A stretch of DNA of 64,000 bases from Tetracentron sinense. Its lineage: Eukaryota; Streptophyta; Magnoliopsida; Trochodendrales; Trochodendraceae. The stretch is taken from NCBI GenBank assembly GCA_015143295.1, contig CM026562.1, positions 15,962,041 through 16,026,040 of the forward strand, read 5' to 3'. The notes under the pieces are model-generated. The model was not told the origin of the DNA, made no database searches, and was given only the letters and a program-made list of their open reading frames with translations. Position numbers and translations under genes: made by a program. Of the stretch, positions 42,274-57,200 are shown one piece after another. Numbering within the stretch: position 1 is the stretch's first letter; every line of letters starts with the position of its first letter.

Positions 42274-45200
42274 TACAGAAAGTACACTTCGGCCTAAACC
42301 TATAAACGTGCACCAAATCCAAAACTGTGATCGGATTTCGATGTCATTCGATTTAACGCGTGTATTTTGATCCAACTTAAGTGTAGGGATTCATTTCGAT
42401 GGAATCCATGGGCGTTTACCCGATTTGGGCATCGAGAGGCCAAAACATACAAAAGCGCACCAATTCCAAACCGGGGGTTGCATTTCGATGCCATTTCTTC
42501 TAATGCATGAATTTCTACTGAACCTAAGTGTGGGAAATCGGTTCGACGGAATCCATGGTCGTTTGCCCGATTTGCGAACCGAGAGACTCGAAATTCATAC
42601 AGAAAGTATACTTCGGCCTAAACCTATAAACGTGCACCAAATCCAAAACTGTGATCGGATTTCGATGTCATTCGATTTAACGAGTGTATTTTGATCCAAC
42701 TTAAGTGTGGGGATTCGTTTCGATGGAATCCGTGGGCGTTTACCCGATTTGGGCACCGAGAGGCCTAAACATACAAAAGTGCACCAATTCCAAACCGGGG
42801 GTCGGATTTCGATGTTGTTTTTTCTAATGCCTGTATTTCAACCAAACCTAAGTGTGGGAATTCGTTTTGATGGAATCCATGGTCGTTTACCCGATTTGGA
42901 CACCGAGAGGCTCGAAATCAATACTTACAAAGTATACTTTGGCCTAAACCTACGACGCACAAAATCCAAACCTGGGGTCGGATTTCGACCTAAATGTGGG
43001 AATTCATTTCGATAGAATCCGAGGTCGTTTGACCGATTTTGAGCAACGAGAGGCCGAAATCCATACTTAGAAAGTATACTTCGTCCTAAACCCTAAAAAG
43101 TGCACCACATCCAAACCGGGGGTCGAATTTCGATGCCGTTTCTTCTAACAAGTGTATTTCGACCGAATCTAAGCGTGCGAATTCTTTTCGATGGAATCTG
43201 AGTTCGTTTCCCGATTTGGGCTCCGAGAGGCCGGAAATTTATACTTAGAAACTATACTTCGGCCTGAACCTATTAAGGAGAACCAAATCCAAAGCTGTGA
43301 TCGGATTTCGATGTTATTTGATTTAATGAGTGTATTTCAATCCAACCTAAGTGTGGGAATTTGTTTCGATGGATTCCGAGGTCGTTTGTCCAATTTCTTC
43401 TAGCGCGTGTATTTCGACTCAACCTAAGTGTGGGAATTCGTTTCAATGGAATCTGAGGTTGCTAACCCGATTTGGGAACCGAGAGGCTAGAATTCTTACT
43501 TAGAAATATACTTCGACCTAAATCTAAAAAAGGGCTGCAAAATGCAAACCGCAGGTCGAATTTTGTTGCCGATTCTTCTAACGTGGGTATTTTGACCCAA
43601 ACTTTGTGTGGGAAATCGTTTCGATGGAATCCGAGGTTGTTTGCCCAACTTAGGCACCGAGAGCACCGAAATTCATACTTATAGAAAGTATACTTTGGAC
43701 TAAACCTACAAACGCGCACCAAATCCAAATCGGGGGTCTGATTTCTATGGACTTTTTCTAACGCTTGTATTTTGACCCAACCTAAGTGTGGGAAATCGTT
43801 TTGATTGAATCCGAGGTCGTTTGCCCGATTTGGCCACCAAGAGGCCCGAAAATCATACCTTGAAAGTATACTTCGGCCTAAACATACAAACGTGGACAAA
43901 ATCAAAACCTGTGATCCGATTTCGATGTCATTTGTTCTAACGCGTGTATTTTCGATCAAACCTAAGTGTGATAATTCATTTCGACAGATTCCGAGGTCGT
44001 TTGCCGGATTTGCGCACCAAGAGGCCGAAATCCATACTTAGAAAATATACTTCGACCAAAACGTAAAAAAGCGCACCAATTCCAAACCGAGAGTTGGACT
44101 TCGATATCGTTTCTTCTAATACCTATATTTCGACCAAACCTGAGTGAGGGAATTCGTTTCGATGGAATCCGAAGTCGTTTCCCCGATTTGGGCAACAAGA
44201 GGCCCAAAATTCATGCTTAGAAAGTATACTTCGGCCTAAACCAACAAACGAGCACCTAATCCAAACCTGCGATAAGATTTCGATGTCATTTCTTCTAACG
44301 CATATATTTCGATCAAACCTAAGTGTGGGAATTCGTTTCGACAGAATCCGAGGGCGTTATCTCGATTTGGGAACTGAGAGCCCTGAAATTCATAACTTTT
44401 CGCATACTTCGGTCTAAACCTACAAACATGCACCAAATCTAAACCTGTGATCGGATTTCGATTCCGATTCTTCTAACGCGGGTATTTCGACCCAACCTTA
44501 CTGTGGGAAATCGTTTCAATGGCATCCAGGGTCGTTTGCCCGATTTGGGTAACGAGACGCCTGAAATTCATATTTACAAAATCTACTTTGGCCAAAACCA
44601 ACAAACGCACACCAAATCTAAACCTATGATCGGATTTCGATGTCATTTGTTCTAACGCCCGTATTTCCACTAAACCTGAGTGTGGGAATTCGTTTAGATG
44701 GAATGCCTGAAATTCATATTTAGAAAGTCTACTTCGGCCAAAACCTAAAAACGCACACCAATTCTAAACCTGTGAACCGATTTCGATGTCATTTTTCTAA
44801 CGCCAATATTTCGACCAAACCTGAGTGTGGGAATTCGTTTGGATGGAATCCGAGGTTGTTACCCCGATTTGGGCACTGAGAGGCTCGAAATCCATACTTA
44901 GAAAGTATACTTCGGCCAAAACCTAAAAACGCACAAAATCCAAAACAAGGGGTAGGATTTCGATGTCGTACTTATAAAGCGTGTATTTTGACCCAACCTA
45001 AGTGTAGGAATTCTATTCGAAGGAATCCGTAGTCGTTTACCCGATTCGCGCACTGAGAAGCCGAAATCCATACTTAGAAAGTATAAGTTGGCCTAAACGC
45101 AAAAAAGCGCTCCAATTCCGAACCGGGCGTCGGATTACAATGTTCCTTCTTCAAATGCACATAATTTGACCAAACCTAAGTGTGGAAATTAGTTTCGATG

Positions 45201-48200
45201 GAATCTAATATCGTTTGCCCGATTTGGGCACCGAGAGGCTCGAAATCCATACTTAGAAAGTATACTTCAGCCTAAAAAAAACTAACAGTGCACAAGGAAT
45301 CAAAACCTGTGATCAGATTTTGATGTAATTTCTTCTAACGAATGTATTTCGAGCCAACTTAAGCGTGGGAATTCGTTTCGATGGAATCTGAGTTCGTTTG
45401 CCCGATTTGGGCTCCGAGAGGCTCCATACTCAGAAAGTATACTTCGGCGTAAACGTAAAAAAGCGCACCAATTCAAAACCGGGAGTCAGATTTCGATATC
45501 ATTTCTTCTAATGCCTGTATTTCGACCAAACCTGAGAGAGGAATTCATTTCGATGGAATCTGAGGTCGTTTCCCCAATTTGGGCACCGAGAGATTCGGAA
45601 TCCATTCTTAGAAAGTATACATTGTCCTAAACCTACAAACGCGCACAAAATCCAAACCTGTGATCACATTTCGATATGATTTCTTCTAACGCGTGTGTTT
45701 AGATCCAACCTTAGTGTGGGAATTCGTTTCGATAGAATCCGAGCTCGTTTGCCCAATTTGCGTACCGAGATGCGGAAATCCATTCTTAGAAAGTATACTT
45801 CGGCCTAAACGTAAAAATGCGAACCAATTCCAAACCACGGGTTGGATTTTGATGTCGTTTCTTCTAACCCTCCTATTTCAACCAAACTATGTGTAGGAAT
45901 TCTATTCGATGGAATCCGAGGTCGTTTCCCCGATTTGGGCAACGAGAAGTTCGCATGATGTCGTTTCTTCCTACAAACGCACACCAAATCCAAACCTAGG
46001 TTCGCATTTCGATGCCATTTCTTCTAATGCATAAATTTCTACCGAACCTATGTGTGGGAAATCGGTTCAATGGAATCCATGGTCGTTTGCCCGATTTGCG
46101 AACTGAGATACTCGAAATTCATACAGAAGGTACACTTCGGCCTAAAACCTATAAACGTGCACCAAATCCAAAACTTTGATCGGATTTCGATGTCATTCGA
46201 TTCAACGCGTGTATTTTGATCCAACTTAAGTGTAGGGATTCGTTTCATTGGAATCCGTGGGCGTTTACCCAATTTGGGCACTGAGAGGCCTAAACATACA
46301 AAAGCGCACCAATTCCGAACCGGGGGTCGCATTTCGTTGCCATTTCTTCTAATGCATGTATTTCTACCAAACCTAAGTGTGGGAAATCGGTTTGATGGAA
46401 TCCATGGTCGTTTGCCCGATTTCCGAACTGAGAGACTCGAAATTTATACAGAAAGTATACTTCGGCCTAAACCTATAACGTGCACCAAATCAAAAACAGG
46501 GTTCGGATTTTGATGTCATTTGATTTAACGCATGTATTTTGATCCAACTAAAGTGTGGGGATTCATTTCGATGGAATCCGTGGGTGTTTACCCGATTTGG
46601 GCACCGAGAGGCTCGAAATCCATACATAGAAAGTATACTTCAGCCTAAAAAGACTAACAATGCGCAAGGAATCAAAACCTATGATCAGATTTTGATGTAA
46701 TTTCTTCTAACGCGTGTATTTCGAGCCAACGCAAGTGTGGGAATTCGTATCAATAGAATTCGAGCCTGTTTGCCCGATTTGCGCACCAAGAGGCTGAAAC
46801 ACATGCTTAGAAAGTATACTTCGTCCTAAACGTCAAAAAGTGCACCACATCCCAACGGGGGGTCGGATTTTGATGCCGTTTCTTCTAATGCGTATATCTT
46901 GACCCAACCTAAGTGTAAGAATTCATTTCGATAGAATCCGAGATCGTTTCCCCGATTTGGGCACCGAGAGGCCCGAAATTCATACTTAGAAAGTAAACTT
47001 CGGCCTAAACCTACAAATACGCACCAAATCAAAACCTGTGATCAGATTTCGATGTCATTTGTTCTAACTTGTGTTTTTCGATCAAACCTAAGTGTAGGAA
47101 TTCGTTTCAATAGAATACGAGGTCGTTTGCCTGAATTACGCACCGAGAGGCCGAAATCCATACTTAGAAAGGGTACTTTGGCCTAAAAGTAAAAAAAGGC
47201 ACTAATTCCAAACTGGGGATCGAATTTCGATGTCGTTTCTTTTAACGCCTGTATTTCGACCAAACCTGAGTCTAGGAATTCATTCGATTGAATCTGAGGT
47301 CTTTCCCTAATTTGGGTACCGAGAGGCTCAAAATCGATACTTAGAAAGTATACTTCGGTCTAAACCTAGAAACGTGGCCCAAATTCAAAACGGGGGTCGA
47401 ATTTTGGTGCCGTGTCTTCTAACGCTTGTATTTCAACCAAACCTAAGTGTGGGAATTCGTTTCGATGGAATCCAAGGTCGCTATCTCGATTTGGGCAACA
47501 AGAGGCCGAAATTCATACTTAGAAATTATACTTCAGCCTAAACATAAAATGCACAGCAATTCCAAATCGGGGGTTGGATATTGATGTCTTTTCTTCTAAC
47601 ACCTGCATTTTGACCAAACCTGGGTGTGGGAATTCGTTTCGATGGAATCCGACGTCGTTTCTCCGATTTCGGCACCGAGAGGTTTGAAATCCAAACTTAG
47701 AAAATATACTTCGGCCTAAACCTACAAATGAGCACCAAATCTAAACCGAAGGTCAGATTTCAATGTTGGTTCTTCTAACGCATGTGTTTCGACCAAACCA
47801 ATGTTTGGGAATTCGTTTCGATGGAATCTGAGATCCTTTGCCCAATTTCCGCACCGAGAGGCCGAAATCCACACTTAGTAAGTATACTTCGGGCTAAAAG
47901 TAAAAAAGCGCACAAATTCCGAATTGGGTTCGGATTTCGATGTCGCTTCTTTTAACGTCTGTATTTCGACCAAACTTGAGTCAAGGAATTCATTTCGATT
48001 GAATCCGAGGTCTTTTCCCTAATTTGGGTACCGAGAGGCTCAAATTCCGTACTTAGAAACGTACAAACGCGATCCAAATCCAAACCGGCGGTCGGATTTA
48101 GGTGCCATTTCTTCTAACGGTTGTATTTCAACCAAACCTAAGAGTGGGAATTCGTTTCGATGGAATCCAAGGTTGTGATCTCAATTTTGGCACCAAGAGG

Positions 48201-51200
48201 CCGAAATTCGTACCTAGAAAGTATACTTCAGCCTAAACGTAAAAAAGTGCAACAATTCCAAATCGGAGGTCGGATATTGATGTCTTTTCTTCTAACACCG
48301 GTATTTTGACCAAACCTGAGTGTGGGAATTCATTTCGATGGAATCCGAGGTCGTTTCTCTGATTTGGGCACCGAGAGGTTTGTAATCCATACCTAGAAAG
48401 TATACTTTGGCCTAGACCTACAATTTGGGCACCAAATCTATACCGAAGGTCAGATTTCGATGTTGTTTCTTCTAACACATATATTTCGACCAAACCTAAG
48501 TGTGGAAATTCGTTTCGATGGAATCCGAGATTGTTTGCCCAATTTCCGCACCGAGAGGCCGAAATCCACACTTAGAAAGTATACTTCAGCCTAAAAGTAA
48601 AAAAGCGCACTAATTCCGAACTGGGGGTCGGATTTCGATGACGTTTCTTTTAACACCTGTATTTCGGCCAAACCTGAGTCTAGGAATTTGTTTCGATGGA
48701 ATCCGAGGTCTTTTCCCTGATTTGGGTACCGAGAGGCTTAAAATCCATACTTAGAAAGTATACTTCGGCCTAAACCAACAAACGCGGCCCAAATCCAAAT
48801 CAGTGGTCGAATTTCGACGTCTTCTCTTCTAACACGTGTATTTCGACCCAATCTGAGTGTGCGAATTTGTTTCGATGGAATCTGAGTTCGTTTGCCCGAT
48901 TTGGGCTCCGAGTGGTTGGAAATTTATACTAAGAAAGTATACTTCGGCCTGAACCTATAAACGTGAACCAAATCCAAACCTGTGATCGGATTTCGATATT
49001 ATTTGATTTAATGTGTGTACTTCAATCCAACCTAAGTGTGGGAATTCGTTTCGATGGATTCTGAGGTCGTTTGCCCGATTTCTTCTAATGCGTATATTTC
49101 GACTCAACCTAAGTGTGGGAATTCATTTCAATGGAATCCGAGGTCGCTAGCCCGATTTGGGAACCAAGAGGCCGAAATTCTTACTTAGAAATATACTTCG
49201 ACCTAAATCTAAAAAAGGGACCCAAAATGCAAACCGTGGGTTGGATTTCGATGCCGATTCTTCTAACGTGGGTATGTCGACCCAAACTTTATGTGGGAAA
49301 TCATTTCGATGGAATTCGAGGTCATTTGCTTGATTTAGGAACCGAGAGGCTCGAAATTCATACTTATAGAAAGTATACTTTGGCCTAAACCAACAAACAC
49401 ACACCAAATCCAAATCGGGGGTCTTATTTCGATGGCCTTTTTCTAACGCTTGTATTTCGACCCAACCTAAGTATAGGAAATCGTTTTTATTGAATCCGAG
49501 GTCGTTTGTCAGATTTGGTTACCGAGAGGCCCAAAAATCATACCTAGAAAGTATACTTCGGACTAAACCTACAAAGGTGCACCAAATCCAAATCGGGGGT
49601 TGGGTTATGATTTTATTTCTTCTAACGCTTATATTTCGATCCAACCAATGTGTGGAAATTCGTTTCGATAGAATCCAAGGTCATTTGCCCGATTTCTGCA
49701 CCGAGAGGCCCCAATCCATACTTACAAAGTATACTTTGTCCTAGACCTAAAAAAGTGCAACACATACAAACCGGGGGTCGGATTTTGATGTCGTCTCTTC
49801 TAACGCGTATATTTCGACCCAATCTAAGTGTGAGAATTCGTTTCGATGGAATCGGAGTTCGTTTGCCCGATTTGGGCTCCGAGAGGCTGAAATCCATACT
49901 TAGAAAGTATACTTCGGCGTAAACGTAAAAAAGCGCACCAATTCCAAATCAGGAGTTGGATTTCTATATCATTTCTTTTAATGCCTGTATTTCAACCAAA
50001 CCTGAGCAAGGAAGTCATTTCGAAGGAATCTGAGGTCGTTTCCCTGATTTGGGAACCAAGAGGTTCGAAATCTATTCCTAGAAAGTATACCTCGGCCTAA
50101 ATCAACAAACGCGCACAAAATCCAAACCTGTGATCACATTTCGATGTCATTTCTTCTAACGCGTGTATTTCGATCCAACCTTAGTGTGGGAATTCGTTTC
50201 GATAGAATCCGACCTCGTTTTCTGATTTGCGCACCGAGAAGCAGAAATCCATACTTAGAAAGTATACTTCGGCCTAAACGTAAAAATGCGTACCAATTCC
50301 AAACCGAGGGTTCGATTTTGATGTCGTTTCTTCTAACGCCTCTATTTCAACCAAACTATGTGTGGGAATTCTTTTCGATGGAATCCGAGGTCGTTTCCCC
50401 GATTTGGGCACCGAGAGGTTCGCATGATGTCGTTTCTTCCTACAAACGCGCACCAAATCCAAACCGAGGGTTGCATTTCGATGCCGTTTCTTCTAATGCA
50501 TGTATTTCTTCCGAACCAAAGTGTGGGAAATCGGTTCGATGGAATCCATGGTCGTTTGCCCGATTTGCGAACCGAGAGACCCGAAATTCATACAGAAAGT
50601 ACACTTCGGCCTAAACCTATACATGTGCACCAAATCAAAAATTGTGATCGGATTTCGATGTCATTCGATTTCACACATGTATTTTGATCCAACTTAAGTG
50701 TGGGGATTCATTTCGATGGAATCCGTGGGTGTTTACCCGATTTGGGCACCGAGAGGCCTAAACGTACAAAAGCGCACCAATTCCAAATCAGGGGTCGGAT
50801 TTCGATGTTGTTTCTTCTAATGCCTATATTTCGAACAAACCTGAGTGTGAGAATTCGTTTTGATGGAATCTGTGGTGGTTTACCCGATTTGGACACCGAG
50901 AGGCTTGAAATCAATACTTAGAAAGTATACTTTGGCCTACACCTACAAACAAGCACAAAATCCAAACCGGGGGTCGGATTCCGATAGCCTTTTTCTAATA
51001 CTTGTATTTCGACCCAACCTACATGTGGGAAACCATTTCCATTGAATTCGAGGTTGTTCACTCGATTTGGGCACCGAGAGCCCCAAATTCAAACATAGAA
51101 AAAGTATACTTCGGCCTAAACCTACAAACGCGGACCAAACCCAAACCTGTGATCGGATTTCGATGTCATTTCTTCTAACGCGTGTATTTCGATCCAACCT

Positions 51201-54200
51201 AAGTGTGGGAATTCATTTCGATAAAATCCGAGGTCGTTTGACCGATTTGCACACCGAGAGGCGGAAATCCATACTTAGAAAATATACTTCATCCTAAACC
51301 TTAAAAAGTGCACCACATCCAAACAGGGGGTCGAATTTCAATGCCGTTTCTTCTAACACGTGTATTTCGACCCCATCTAAGCGTGCGAATTTTTTCCAAT
51401 GGAATCTGAGTTCGTTTGCCCAATTTGGGCTCCGAGAGGCCGGAAATTTATACTTAGAAAGTATACTTCGGCCAGAACCTATTAACGCGCACCAAATCCA
51501 AACCTGTGATCGGATTTCGATGTTATTTGATTTAACGCATGTATTTCAATCCAACCTAAGTGTGGGAATTTGTTTCAATGGATTCCGAGGTCATTTGCCC
51601 GATTTCTTCTAACGCAAGTATTTCGACTCAATCTAAGTGCGCGAATTCGTTTCAATGGAATCCGAGGTCGCTAGCCCGATTTGGGAACCAAGAGGTTGGA
51701 ATTCTTACTCAGAAATATACTTCGACCTAAATCTAAAAAAGGGCACCAAAATGCAAATTGCGGGTTGGATTTCGATGCCGTTTCTTCTAACGTGGGTATT
51801 TCGACCCAAACTTTGTGTGGGAAATCATTTCGATGGAATCCGAGGTCGTTTGCTTAGGCACCGAGAGGCCCGAAATTCATACTTATAGAAAGTATACTTC
51901 AGCCTAAACATACAAACGCGCACCAAATCCAAATCGGGGGTCTGATTTTGATGGCCTTTTTCTAACGCTTGTATTTCGACCCAACCTAAGTGTGGGAAAC
52001 CAAAACCTGTGATCGGATTTCGATGTCATTTGTTCTAACGCGTGTAATTCGATCCAACCTAAGTGGGATAATTCATTTCGATAGATTCCGAGGTCGTTTG
52101 CCCGATTTAGGAACTGAGAGGAACGAATTTCATAACTTTTTGCTTACTATGGTCTAAACATACAAACGCGCACCAAATCTAAACCTGTGATCAGATTTCG
52201 ATGCCGATTCTTCTAACGCGGGTATTTCGACCAAACCTTAGTGTGGGAAATCATTTATCTGGGGTCGTTTGCCTGATTTGGGCACCGAGACGCCTGAAAT
52301 TCATATTTAAAAAGTCTACTTCGGCCTGAACCTACAAACGCACACCAAATTCATACATGTGATAAGAATTCGATGCCATTTCTTCTAACGCGTGTATTTC
52401 GATCCAACCGAAGTGTGGGAATTCGTTTTGACAGAATCTGAGGGCGTTTGCTCGATTTGGGAACTGCGAGGCACGAAATTCATAACTTTTCGCTTACTTC
52501 GGTCTAAACCAACAAACGCGCAACAAATCTAAACCTGTGATCAGATTTTGATGCCGATTCTTCTAACGCGGGTTTTTCGACCCAACCTTAGTGTGGGAAA
52601 TCATTTATCCGGGGTCGTTTGCCCGATTTGGGCACCGAGCCGCCTGAAATTCATATTTAATACGTCTACTTCGACCAAAACCAACAAACGCGCACCAAAT
52701 CTAAACCTGTGATCGGATTTCGATGTCATTTGTTCTAACGCCCGAATTTCGAACAAACCTGAGTGTTTGAATTCGTTTGGATGGAATGCCTGAAATTCAT
52801 ATTTAGAAAGTCTACTTCGGCCAAAACCTAAAAACGTGCACCAATCTAAACCTGGGAACGGATTTCGATGTCATTTTTTCTAATGCTAGTATTTCGACCA
52901 AACCTGAGTGTGGGAATTCTTTTGGATTGAATCTGAGGTCGTTACCCCGATTTGGGCATTGAGAGGCTCGAAATCCATACTTAGAAAGTATACTTCGGCC
53001 TAAACCTAAAAACGCACAAAATCCAAACAAGGGGTCGGATTTCGATGTCGTACTTCTCACGCCTGTATTTTCGATTCGATTCGCGCACTCAGAAGCCGAA
53101 ATCCATACTTAGAAAGTATACTTCGGCCTAAACGTAAAAAAGCGCTCCAGTTCCGAACCAGGGGTTGGATTTCGATGTTCCTCCTTTAAACGCACATATT
53201 TCGACCAAACCTAAGTGTGGAAATTCATTTCAATGGAATCTGATATCATTTGCCCGATTTGGGCACCGAGAGGCTTGAAATCCTTACGTAATAAGCATAC
53301 TTCGGCGTAAAAAAAACTAACGGGCAAGGAATCAAAACCTGTGATCAGATTTTGATGTAATTTCTTCTAACGCGTGTATTTCGATCCAACGTAATTGTGG
53401 GAATTCGTTTGAATAGAATCCGAGGCCGTTTGCCCGATTTGCGTACCAAGAGGCTGAAACACATGCTTAGAAAGTATACTTCATCCTAAACCTAGAAGAG
53501 TGCACCACATCCAAACCGGGGGTTGGATTTTGATGCCGTTTCTTCTAATGCATGTATCTCGACCCAACCTAAGTGTAAGAATACGTTTCGATTGAATCCG
53601 AGTTCGTTTCCCCGATTTGGGCACCGAGAGGCCCGAAATTCACACTTAGAAAGTAAACTTCAGCCTAAACCTACAAACACGCACCAAATCAAAACCTGTG
53701 AGCAGATTTCGATGTCATTTGTTCTAACTCGTGTTTTTCGATCAAACCTAAGTGTAGGAATTCGTTTCGATAGAATACGAGGTCGTTTGCCTAATTTACG
53801 CACTGACAGGCCGGAATTCATACTTATGGAAAATATACTTGGGCCTAAACGAAAAAACACGCACCAAATCCAAATCGGGGGTCTGATTTCGATTGCCTTT
53901 TTGTAACGCTTGTATTTCGACCCAACCCAAGAGTAGGAAATCGTTTTGATTGAATCCGAGGTCGTTTGCCCAATTTGGGTACCGAGAGGCCCGAAAATCA
54001 TACCTAGAAGGTATACTTCGACCTAAACCTACAAACGTGGACAAAATCAAAACCTGTGATCGGATTTCGATGTCATTTGTTCTAACGCATGTATTTCGAT
54101 CCAACCTAAGTGTGATAATTCATTTCGATAGATTCCGAGGTCATTTGCCTGATTTGCGCACCGAGAGGCCGAAATCCATACTTAGTAAGTATACTTCGGT

Positions 54201-57200
54201 CAAAATGTAAAAAAGGGCACCAATTCCAAACCGGGAGTTGGACTTCGATGTCGTTTCTTCTAACACCTGTATTTCAACCAAACCTGAGTGAAAGAATTTG
54301 TTTCGATGAAATCCGAGGTCGTTTCCCCGATTTGGGAACCGAGACATCCAAAATTCATGCTTACAATGTATACTTCGGCCTAAATCTACAAACGCGTACC
54401 GAATCCAAACCTTTGATAAGATTTCGATGTCATTTCTTCTAACGCGTTTATTTCAATCCAACCTAAGTGTGGGAATTCGTTTCGACAAAATCCGAGGCCG
54501 TTTGCTCGATTTGGGAACCGAGAGGCCTGAAATTCATAACTTTTCGTATACTTCGATCTAAACCTACAAACACGCACCTAATCAAAACCTGTGATCAGAT
54601 TTCGATGCCGATTCTTCTAACGCAGGTATTTCGACCCAACCTTAGTGTGGGAAATCATTTCAATGGAATCCGGGGTCGATTGCCCGAATAGGGCACCGAG
54701 ATGCCTGAAATTCATATTTAAAAAGTCTACTTCAGCCAAAACCAACAAACGCGCACCAAACCTAAACTTGTAATCGGATTTCGATGTCATTTGTTCTAAC
54801 GCCCGTACTTCGACCAAACCTGAGTGTGGGAATTCGTTTGGATGGAATGCCTGAAATTCATATTTAGAAACTCTACTTCGGCCAAAACCTAAAAACGCGC
54901 ACCAAATTTACCTGTGATCAGATTTCGATGTCATTTTTTGTAGCGCCAGTATTTCGACCAAACCTGAGTGTGGCAATTCGTTTGGATTGAATCCGAGGTC
55001 GTTACCCCGATTTGGGCACTAAGAGGCTCGAAATCCATACCCAATTCACGCACTGAGAAGCCGAAATCCATACTTAGAAAGTATACTTCGGCCTCAACGT
55101 AAAAAAGCACTCTAGTTCTGGACCGGGGGTCGGATATCGATGTTCCTTTTTTAAACGCAAATATTTCGACCAAACCTAATTGTGGAAATTTGTTTCGATG
55201 GAATCTGATATCGTTTGCCCGATTTGCGCACCAAGAGGCTGAAACACATACTTAGAAAGTATACTTTGTCCGAAACCTAGAAAAGTGCACCACAACCAAA
55301 CTAGGGGTCGGATTTTGATGCCGTTTCTTCTAATACGAGTATCTCGACCCAACATAAGTGTAAGAATTCGTTTAGATAGAATCCGAGTTCGTTTCCCCGA
55401 TTTGGGCACCAAGAGGCCCGAAATTCTTACTTAGAAAGTAAGCTTCGGCCTAAACCTACAAACGGGCACCAATTCAAAACCTGCGAGCAGATTTCGATGT
55501 CAATTGTTCTATCTCATGTTTTTTCGATTAAACCTAATTGTAGGAATTCGTTTGGATAGAATACGAGGTCGTTTGCTTGATTTACGCACTGAGTGGCCGA
55601 AATCCATACTTAGAAAGTGCTCTTCGGCCTAAAAGTAAAAAAACGCACTAATTCCAAACTGGGGGTCGGATTTCAAGGTCGTTTCTTTTAACGCCTGTAT
55701 TTCGACCAAACCTCTGAGTCTAGGAATCCGTTTTGCTATCTTTCCTTCTAACAACTGTATTTTGACCAAACCTGAGTGTGGGAATTGGTTTCGAAGGAAT
55801 CCGAGGTCGTTCCTCCGATTTGGGCACCGAGAGGTTTGAAATCCATACTTAGAAAGTATACTTCGGCCTAAACCTACAAATGTGCACCAAATCTGAAACA
55901 AAGGTCAGATTTCGATGTCGTTTCTTCTCACGCATGTATTTCGACCAAACCTAAGTGTGCGAATTCGTTTCGATGGAATCCGAGATCGTTAGCCCAATTT
56001 CCGCACTGAGAGGCCGAAATCTACACTTAGAAAGTATACTTCGGCCTAAAGGTAAAAAAGCGCACTTATTTCGAATTGGGGGTCGGATTTCGATGTCGTT
56101 TCTTTTAACGCCTGTATTTCGAACAAACCTGAGTCTAGGAATTCGTTTCGATGGAATCCAAGGTCTTTTCCCCTATTTTGGTACCGAGAGGCTCAAAATC
56201 CATACTTAGAAAGTATACTTCAGCCTACACCTACAAACGCGGCCCAAATCCAAATCGGGGGTCGGATTTCGTTTTTGTTTCTTCTAACGCGTGTATTTCG
56301 AACCAACCTATGTTTTGAAATTCTTTTCGATAGAATCCGGGGTCATTTGCTCGATTTCCGCACCGAGAGGCCCAAATCCATACTTACAAAGCATACTTTG
56401 TCCTAGACCTAAAAAAAGTGCAACACATCCAAACGGGGGGTCGGATTTTGATGTCGTTTCTTCTAACGCATGTATTTCGACCCAATCTAAGTGCGAGAGT
56501 TCGATTCGATGTAATCCGAGTTTGTATGCCCGATTTGGGCTCCGAGAGGCTGAAATCCATACTTGGAAAGTATACTTTGGCGTAAACGTAAAAAAGCGCA
56601 CCAATTCCAAACAGGGAGTCAGATTTCGATATCAATTCTTCTAATGGCTGTATTTTGACCAAACCGGAGTGAGGAATTCATTTCGATGGAATCTGAGGTC
56701 GTTTCCCCGATTTGGGCACCGTGTCGCCTGAAATTCATATTTAGAAAGTCTACTTCGGCCAAAATCAAATCTAAACCTGTGATCGGATTTCGATGTCTTT
56801 TGTTCTAACGCCCATATTTCGACCAAACCAGAGTGTGGGAATTCGTTTGGATGGATTGCCTGAAATTCATATTTAGAAAGTCTGCTTCGGCCTAAACCTA
56901 AAAACTCACAAAATCCAAACTGGTGGTCGGATTTCGATGTCGTACTTGTAACGCGTGTATTTCGCCCCAACCTAAGTGTGGGAAGTCTATTCGATCGAAT
57001 TTGTGGTCATTTACCCAATTCATGCACTGAGAAGCCGAAATCCATATTTAGAAAGTAAGCTTCGGCATAAATGTAAAAAACCGCTCCAATTCCGAACCGG
57101 GGGTCGGATTTTCATGTTCCTTCTTTAAACGCACATATTTCGACCAAACCTAAGTGTGGAAATTCGTTTCGATGGAATCTGATATCGTTTGCCTGATTTG